Shown here: positions 58,988 to 64,000 of the stretch, piece after piece
Layout: every line of letters starts with the position of its first letter
Numbering within the stretch: position 1 is the first letter of the stretch
From: Bradyrhizobium cajani
GTDB lineage: Bacteria; Pseudomonadota; Alphaproteobacteria; Rhizobiales; Xanthobacteraceae
DNA: 64,000 nucleotides
Direction of reading: 5' to 3'
Assembly: GCF_009759665.1 (NCBI RefSeq)
Contig: NZ_WQNE01000001.1
Span: 62,001 to 126,000, forward strand
Notes under the pieces: model-generated
Databases searched by the model: none
The model's input: only the letters and a program-made list of their open reading frames with translations
Told to the model about the DNA's origin: nothing
Made by a program: the position numbers and the translations under genes

Positions 58988-60184
58988 TCAAGCGACCTGC
59001 GCCTTCATCGGCACCACGTCGCGTCCCTTCAGGACATCCATGGCCGCCAGCACGCCGCCGCTCCGGTGCGGGATCTTTGCAAGATCCAGGCCCATCTCGA
59101 CGCCGGCGAGCGTGCCCATCAGCATCAGATCGTTGAAATGGCCGATATGGCCGATGCGGAATACCTTGCCCTTGACCTTGTTGAGGCCGGTTCCGAGCGA
59201 CATGTCGAAGCTTTCCAGCACCACCTTGCGGAAGGCATCGGCGTCGTGGCCTTCCGGAACGCGCACGCCGGTCAGCGCCGGCGAATGCGCGGCGGGATCG
59301 GCGCACTGCGTCTCCAGGCCCCAGACCTTGACCGCGGCACGCGTCGCGGCGCTGTGGCGCTTGTGGCGGCTCCAGACGTTCTCCAGCCCCTCCTCTTCCA
59401 ACATCTTGACCGCTTCGCGCAGGCCGTAGAGCAGGTTCGTCGCGGGGGTGTAGGGGAAGGTGCCGAGCTTGTTGAAGCTGATGACTTCCTGCCAGTCCCA
59501 ATAGGAGCGCATGCCGGGGTTGGCCTTGGCAACAGCGAGCGCCTTCTCCGAGACGGCGTTGAAGCCGAGGCCCGGCGGCAACATCAGGCCCTTCTGCGAG
59601 CCTGCGACCGAGACGTCGATGCCCCAGGCGTCGTGCTCGTATTCCATCGAGCCGAGGCCGGAGATGGTGTCGACCATCAGCAGCGCCGGATGTTTTGTGC
59701 GGTCGAGCAGCTTGCGCACTTCCGCGGGCGGCGTGACGCAACCGGTCGAAGTCTCGTTGTGCACGACGCAGACAGCCTTGATCGCGTGCTGCTTGTCGGC
59801 GGCGAGACGCTGCTCGATCTCGGCGAGATCGGCGCCATGGCGCCAGTCGCTCGGGATGAAGTCGACGTCGAGCTTGAATTTGTCGGCGATGCCGCGCCAC
59901 AGCACGGCGAACTGGCCGGTCTCGCACATCAGGACCTTGTCGCCGGGCGCGAACACATTGACCATCGCCGCTTCCCAGGCGCCGGTGCCGGACGAGGGGA
60001 AGATGATCACGGGCTGCTTGGTGCGGAACACCCGCTGCATCGCGGCGAGAACGGCGAAACCGAGCTCGGCGAACTCCGGACCGCGATGGTCCAGCGTCGG
60101 CATGTCCATCGCCCGCAGCACCCGGTCGGGCACGTTGGTCGGTCCTGGAATCTGTAAGAAATGCCTTCCAGTATGCACGGTCAT
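58988..60184 (-). CDS. Serine/alanine--glyoxylate aminotransferase (class V PLP), copy 1
   Basis: A 398-residue PLP enzyme: HFLQIPGPTNVPDRVLRAMD, IIFPSSGTGAWEAAMVNVFA, VVHNETSTGCVTPPAEVRKL, LLMVDTISGLGSMEYEHDAW, PLP Lys in VSVAGSQKGLMLPPGLGFNA, then YTPATNLLYGLREA and MSLGTGLNKVKGKVFRIGHI. It matches SgaA-type enzymes that convert glyoxylate to glycine with serine or alanine. Paralogous to copy 2 at 60517. Start ATG 60184; the longer frame adds 30 residues without similarity. Confidence 0.92.
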   Translation of the reverse strand: MTVHTGRHFLQIPGPTNVPDRVLRAMDMPTLDHRGPEFAELGFAVLAAMQRVFRTKQPVIIFPSSGTGAWEAAMVNVFAPGDKVLMCETGQFAVLWRGIADKFKLDVDFIPSDWRHGADLAEIEQRLAADKQHAIKAVCVVHNETSTGCVTPPAEVRKLLDRTKHPALLMVDTISGLGSMEYEHDAWGIDVSVAGSQKGLMLPPGLGFNAVSEKALAVAKANPGMRSYWDWQEVISFNKLGTFPYTPATNLLYGLREAVKMLEEEGLENVWSRHKRHSAATRAAVKVWGLETQCADPAAHSPALTGVRVPEGHDADAFRKVVLESFDMSLGTGLNKVKGKVFRIGHIGHFNDLMLMGTLAGVEMGLDLAKIPHRSGGVLAAMDVLKGRDVVPMKAQVA

Positions 60185-60328
60185 CGGCGTCCTTCCCGGT
60201 CTAGCCTTGGTTTTGGTGGCCGCCGAATAGCACCATTTGACCGGCTTGTCCCCTCTCCTAAAGACCCCTCCCATGCATAACCGGATCCTCGCGCCGGGCG
60301 TGATCCCTCACTCCGCGGCGACCACCCT

Positions 60329-60516
60329 TCACGAGGGAATGCGCCCCTCGGCCTCCGCGAACGGACGCTCCCGATGCATCAGGAAGGCCACGAGGCCACG
60401 GAGCAGCAACAGCCCCATCGACATCAGGAACGGCAGATACCAGTTGCCGGTCGTGTCGATCACGAAGCCGGCAACGAGTAGCGAAACGATCGCGACGAAG
60501 GCCGAGCTCGCGCGGC
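60329..60516 (-). pseudogene. MFS transporter C-terminal remnant
   Basis: The frame reads RASSAFVAIVSLLVAGFVID, then TTGNWYLPFLMSMGLLLLRG and LVAFLMHRERPFAEAEG before a stop. It is the last two membrane segments of an MFS organic-anion carrier (pattern V-x-G-F-x-I-D-x-T-G-x-W-x-x-P-F). Its 5' end is cut exactly at the stop codon of the upstream aminotransferase gene. It is not from the same subfamily as the MFS gene at 768-2028. Confidence 0.75.
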
Positions 60517-61719
60517 TTAAGTGTCGACCACCTTCAGATGTGGCGACGTATTGCCCTGCGGGCGCTGCTCCAGGAGCTTCATCGCGACATCGACGCCGCC
60601 GGATCGGTGCGGCACGCCCGCGACCGACAGGCCCATCTCGACGCCGGTGAGCGCGCCTAGCAGCGTCAGCGCGTTGCATTCGCCGAGATGGCCGATGCGA
60701 AAGACCTTCCCGGCGACCTTCGACAGGCCCGAGCCGAGCGACATGTTGTAATTGTCGAGCACCACTTTGCGGAACTGATCGGCATCATGGCCCGGCGGCA
60801 TCAGCACCGCGGTGAGCACCGGCGAGAACTCCGCCGGCTCCTGGCAGAGGATCTCGAGCCCCCAATGATTGACGGCGGCACGGGTTGCGGCGGCCAGCCG
60901 CTGGTGGCGCGCGAACACGTTGTCGAGCCCCTCTTCGAGCAGCATCGCAATCGCCTCGCGCAGGCCGTAGAGCAGATTGGTCGCCGGCGTGTAGGGGAAG
61001 AAGCCCTTGGCATTGGGCTTGAGCATCTCCTCCCAGTCGAAATAGGAGCGCGGCATCTTGTTGGTCTTCGAAGCAGTGCGGGCCTTGTCCGAGATCGCGT
61101 TGAAGCCGAGGCCGGGCGGCAGCATGAATCCCTTCTGCGAGCAGCTCACGCTGACGTCGACCTTCCACTCGTCGTGGCGGTAATCGACCGAGCCGAGCGA
61201 GGAGATGGTGTCGACCATCAAGAGCGCCGGGTGCGAGGTGCGGTCGATGGCGGCGCGAATCTCGGCGATGCGGCTGGTCGCCCCGGTCGAGGTCTCGTTA
61301 TGCACGACCATCACGGCCTTGATCGCACACGCGGTGTCATCGGTGAGCCTGGCCTCGATCACGGCGGGATCGGCGCCGCGGCGCCAGTCGCCTGGGACGA
61401 AGTCGACCTCGATCCCGAAGCGCCCCGCCATCTGCCGCCATAGGGTGGCGAAATGGCCGGTCTCGACCATCAGCACCTTGTCGCCCGGCGACAGCGTGTT
61501 GACGATCGCGGCCTCCCAGGCGCCGGTCCCCGACGAGGGGAAGATCACGACCGGGCCTGATGTCTGGAAGATCTTCTGGCTGCCCTCGAGCACGGCGCGG
61601 CCGAGCTCGCCGAACTCCGCGCTGCGGTGGTCGATGACAGGCATGTCCATGGCGCGCAGGACGCGCTCGGGGACCGGGCTCGGGCCCGGAATCTGAAGGA
61701 AATGGCGTCCTTGATGCAT
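60517..61719 (-). CDS. Serine/alanine--glyoxylate aminotransferase (class V PLP), copy 2
   Basis: A 400-residue paralogue of copy 1 with the same motifs: HFLQIPGPSPVPERVLRAMD, IFPSSGTGAWEAAIVNTLSP, VVHNETSTGATSRIAEIRAA, DTISSLGSVDYRHDEW, PLP Lys in VSCSQKGFMLPPGLGFNAIS and MSLGSGLSKVAGKVFRIGHL. ATG 61719 is preceded by GGAGG. It is divergent from a GntR regulator across 133 bp, so it is the likely target of that regulator. The two copies share most residues across their length and probably arose by duplication. Confidence 0.92.
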   Translation of the reverse strand: MHQGRHFLQIPGPSPVPERVLRAMDMPVIDHRSAEFGELGRAVLEGSQKIFQTSGPVVIFPSSGTGAWEAAIVNTLSPGDKVLMVETGHFATLWRQMAGRFGIEVDFVPGDWRRGADPAVIEARLTDDTACAIKAVMVVHNETSTGATSRIAEIRAAIDRTSHPALLMVDTISSLGSVDYRHDEWKVDVSVSCSQKGFMLPPGLGFNAISDKARTASKTNKMPRSYFDWEEMLKPNAKGFFPYTPATNLLYGLREAIAMLLEEGLDNVFARHQRLAAATRAAVNHWGLEILCQEPAEFSPVLTAVLMPPGHDADQFRKVVLDNYNMSLGSGLSKVAGKVFRIGHLGECNALTLLGALTGVEMGLSVAGVPHRSGGVDVAMKLLEQRPQGNTSPHLKVVDT

Positions 61720-61852
61720 AAAAACCTCCGTTCGCGCGGGTACTGGCCGGCTCTGTTCACTATTTTGCATTCATTTTTTGTCATTTCAATCTGAATTTGG
61801 TATTCGATTGTGGACATCGACGCGATCAAACGGGCAAACTACTGTGCTTCAA
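61720..61852. promoter_or_regulatory. AT-rich divergent promoter region between aminotransferase copy 2 and gntR
   Basis: The stretch 61758-61812 is strongly AT-rich (TATTTTGCATTCATTTTTTG and onward) in a GC-rich genome. TATTCGATTGTGG occurs at 61801-61813, and a related CGTTCGATTATATT occurs inverted at 62622-62635 before the FAD oxidase gene. These shared TTCGATT elements are candidate GntR operators. No exact palindrome was found. Confidence 0.35.
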
Positions 61853-62590
61853 ATGAAATCCACGATTCCCGACACCGGCGTTCCGATCGCCCCGCCAGCC
61901 GCAAATGGCGGCGACCGCCAGGAGGCCTCGCTTCATGGCGAGATCCTGCTGCGGCTGCGCGACTACGTGGTCGAGGGCAACATTCCCGAGGGTGCACGTG
62001 TTCCCGAGCGGCAGCTCTGCGAGATGTTCGGCATCTCCCGCACGCCGTTGCGCGAAGCCTTAAAGGTGCTCGCTGCCGAGGGCTTGATTGAGCTGCTGCC
62101 CAACCGCGGCGCGCGCGTGCGCCAGCTCGGCCAGCGCGATCTCGAAGAGTTGTTCGACGTGATGGCGGGACTGGAGAGTCTTGCCGGGCGCCTTGCCTGC
62201 GAAACCATCACCGACGCGGAAATCACCGCAATCGAGCAGCTCCATTACGAGATGTACGGCCATTACCTGCATCGCGACATGCATGGCTATTTCCAGGCCA
62301 ACCAGCGCATCCACGAGAGCATCGTCGCGGCGGCCCGCAACGAGACGCTGAAGACGGCCTACGCCAACTTCGCGGGCAGGATCCGCCGCGTCCGCTATTC
62401 CGCCAATTTCGCCCGCAAGCGGCAACGCTGGGCGGAAGCAATGCGCGAGCATGAAGCCATCCTCGATGCGCTGCGCCGCCGGGCAGCGAGCGAGCTCAGC
62501 GACATCCTGTTCCAGCACCTGCGCAACAAGCGGGCGGCTGCGATCGAGCACCTCGCCGAGCCCGAAGAGAACGCACCGGCCTCGCCCTGA
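61853..62590 (+). CDS. GntR family regulator, FCD (FadR) subgroup
   Basis: A 245-residue regulator. The winged helix at residues 30-90 holds LLRLRDYVVEGNIPEGARVP, ERQLCEMFGISRTPLREALK and VLAAEGLIELLPNRGARVRQ. The all-helical FCD effector domain follows, with metal-site residues in QANQRIHESIVAAARNETL and EAMREHEAILDALRRRAA. The ligand is likely an organic acid such as glycolate or glyoxylate, judged from the flanking aminotransferase and GlcD-like genes (inference). Confidence 0.9.
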   Translation: MKSTIPDTGVPIAPPAANGGDRQEASLHGEILLRLRDYVVEGNIPEGARVPERQLCEMFGISRTPLREALKVLAAEGLIELLPNRGARVRQLGQRDLEELFDVMAGLESLAGRLACETITDAEITAIEQLHYEMYGHYLHRDMHGYFQANQRIHESIVAAARNETLKTAYANFAGRIRRVRYSANFARKRQRWAEAMREHEAILDALRRRAASELSDILFQHLRNKRAAAIEHLAEPEENAPASP

Positions 62591-62696
62591 GGGCGACCGG
62601 CTTGCTCATTTTGAATTCATAATATAATCGAACGCGAACCATAATGAATAACTCAGCAAGGCCGAGCCCCCTCGCTGGATCAGGCTGGAATCAGGG
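62591..62696. promoter_or_regulatory. AT-rich upstream region of the FAD oxidase gene
   Basis: It contains TTTTGAATTCATAATATAAT at 62609-62628 and AACCATAATGAATA. The local AT richness resembles the region upstream of gntR and suggests a second binding site of the same regulator. Ribosome binding site candidate: CAGGG just before ATG 62697. Confidence 0.35.
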
Positions 62697-64000
62697 ATGA
62701 CAAACGCCTCCTCGCTCGAACGGCGCCTGCGCGCGGAAATGACCGGCGACGTCCTGTTCGACGGCTTCAGCCGCGGCCGCTACGCCACCGACGCTTCGTT
62801 CTACCAGATCATGCCGGCGGGCGTGGTGGTGCCCAAGACGATGGACGAGGCCTTGCGGGCGCTGGCGATTGCCCGCGACGAGGGGCTGAAGGTCACCCCG
62901 CGCGGCGGCGGCACCTCGCAATGCGGCCAGACCGTCAATGACGGGCTCGTGATCGATCTCTCCAAGCACCTGAACCGGATCCTGTCGCTCGACGTTGCGA
63001 ACCGGACCTGCGTGGTCGAGCCCGGCATCGTGCTCGACGACCTCAACCGCCAGCTCAAAAAGCACGGCCTGTGGTTTCCGGTCGACGTCTCCACGGCCTC
63101 GCGCGCCACCATCGGCGGCATGGCCGGCAACAATTCCTGCGGCGGCCGCAGCTTGCGGTACGGCACCATGCGCGACAACACGCTGTCGATGGAGGCCTCA
63201 CTGGCCAACGGCACGCTGAGCCGCTTCGGCGAGGTCTCGCGCGATCTCTCGGATATTGAGGCCAGCAACAGCACACGCGCGCTGTTCCGCGACATGCTCG
63301 ATCTCGGCGCGCGCGAGGCCGATGAGATCGCCGCGCGCTTTCCAAAGGTGCAGCGCCGCGTCGGCGGCTACAATCTCGATGCGCTGGTGCCGCGCAACGC
63401 ACCCAACAACATGGCGCATCTGCTGGTCGGCTCCGAAGGCACGCTCGCCTTCACCACCAGGGTCGAGCTGAAGCTGTGGCCGGTCATCCGCAACAAGGCG
63501 CTCGGCGTCTGCCATTTCGGCAGCTTCTACGAGGCGATGGATGCGGCCCAGCACCTGGTCAAGCTGAAGCCGATCGCGGTCGAGTTGGTCGACCGCACCA
63601 TGATCGCGCTCGGCCGCGACATCGCGATGTTCCGCCCCATCATCTCCGCCGCCATCAAGGGCGATCCGGATGCCGTGCTGGTCGTCGAATTCGCGGAAGA
63701 GGACCAGGCGGTTAACCTCGCACGTCTGAAGCAGCTCTCCGAGCTGATGGGCGATCTCGGCTTCGGCTGGAACAACGAGAAACGCAAATGGGGCGGCGTG
63801 GTGGAGATCACCGAGCCGGCGCTCCAGAGCGGCATCGCCGATTTCCGGGCCGCGGGTCTCAACGTCATGATGTCGATGAAGCAGGAGGGCAAGCCGGTCT
63901 CCTTCGTCGAGGACTGCGCCGTGCCGCTGCCGCACCTGGCCGACTACACCGCGCGGCTGAACGAGGTGTTTGCCAGGCACGGCACCAACGGCACGATGTA
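62697..64000 (+). CDS. GlcD/DLD-like FAD-binding oxidase (runs off right edge)
   Basis: The first 434 residues are visible. The PCMH-type FAD domain is clear: KVTPRGGGTSQCGQTVNDGL near residue 62, NRTCVVEPGIVLDDLNRQLK, STASRATIGGMAGNNSCGGR with SLRYGTMRDN, and HLLVGSEGTLAFTTRVELKL near 245. The substrate cap domain follows. Such proteins oxidise glycolate, D-lactate or other 2-hydroxy acids, and larger ones add a C-terminal iron-sulfur CCG domain; whether it is present lies outside the window. With two glyoxylate aminotransferases nearby, glycolate is an attractive substrate (inference). Confidence 0.9.
   Translation, partial: MTNASSLERRLRAEMTGDVLFDGFSRGRYATDASFYQIMPAGVVVPKTMDEALRALAIARDEGLKVTPRGGGTSQCGQTVNDGLVIDLSKHLNRILSLDVANRTCVVEPGIVLDDLNRQLKKHGLWFPVDVSTASRATIGGMAGNNSCGGRSLRYGTMRDNTLSMEASLANGTLSRFGEVSRDLSDIEASNSTRALFRDMLDLGAREADEIAARFPKVQRRVGGYNLDALVPRNAPNNMAHLLVGSEGTLAFTTRVELKLWPVIRNKALGVCHFGSFYEAMDAAQHLVKLKPIAVELVDRTMIALGRDIAMFRPIISAAIKGDPDAVLVVEFAEEDQAVNLARLKQLSELMGDLGFGWNNEKRKWGGVVEITEPALQSGIADFRAAGLNVMMSMKQEGKPVSFVEDCAVPLPHLADYTARLNEVFARHGTNGTM

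Noticed and set aside
1..64000. tRNA, rRNA, integrase or intact transposase that would define a classic genomic island
   Set aside because: None seen; TpsiC-arm-like GGTTC hits had no cloverleaf context, and no tyrosine recombinase or IS transposase motif appears. A classic tRNA-integrated island is not supported.

Overview
The window is GC-rich alphaproteobacterial chromosome, most likely Bradyrhizobium or a close relative (Nitrobacteraceae). Reasons: uniformly high GC3, a Liv-type ABC operon with an embedded acyl-CoA ligase, Bug/TctC transporters, an Omp25/31-like barrel, and several families of short palindromic repeats typical of these genomes. This assignment is inferred from gene content and sequence style; no marker gene (rRNA, rpoB) is present. 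I saw no tRNA, rRNA, CRISPR array or intact insertion sequence.

Layout. 0-6 kb: the edge of a zinc-ribbon nucleotide cyclase, a frameshifted MFS gene, an AT-richer acyltransferase with a decayed glycosyltransferase behind it, then DoxX-like, DUF4287, AraC and Crp/Fnr genes. 6.4-13.9 kb: a co-directional high-affinity uptake operon (ATPase, acyl-CoA ligase, two permeases, binding protein, second ATPase), interrupted by a repeat-flanked DUF559 nuclease relic. 13.9-17.4 kb: AGE epimerase, PaaK-like ligase, YdcF protein. 17.5-57.7 kb: a long surface-polysaccharide region. It contains a NodU-type carbamoyltransferase, GmhB, glycosyltransferases, DegT aminotransferases including WecE, a flippase, RfbA/RfbB, WbqC, methyltransferases, a PhyH/beta-propeller/acetyltransferase cassette, an M10 metalloprotease with three near-identical repeats, an acyltransferase-SGNH fusion, a YfhO-type membrane protein and WbjC/WbjD-like sugar-nucleotide enzymes. 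A family III CoA transferase, an outer-membrane barrel and a TctABC tricarboxylate transporter sit inside this stretch. 58-64 kb: crotonase, two paralogous serine/alanine-glyoxylate aminotransferases separated by an MFS relic, a GntR regulator and the start of a GlcD-like FAD oxidase, which suggests glyoxylate/photorespiratory-type carbon metabolism.

How the genes work together. RfbA, RfbB and WecE together would make dTDP-4-amino-4,6-dideoxygalactose, although they are 12 kb apart. The WbjC/WbjD-like pair points to an N-acetyl-6-deoxyhexosamine. The glycosyltransferases, flippase, carbamoyl-, methyl- and acetyltransferases would assemble and decorate the glycan.

The most notable non-gene signal is recurrent gene debris. 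Short pieces homologous to genes elsewhere in the window (MFS tail, crotonase core, prepilin-peptidase tail, possibly Crp) lie exactly at the edges of accessory blocks. They suggest that the region was built by successive recombination events.
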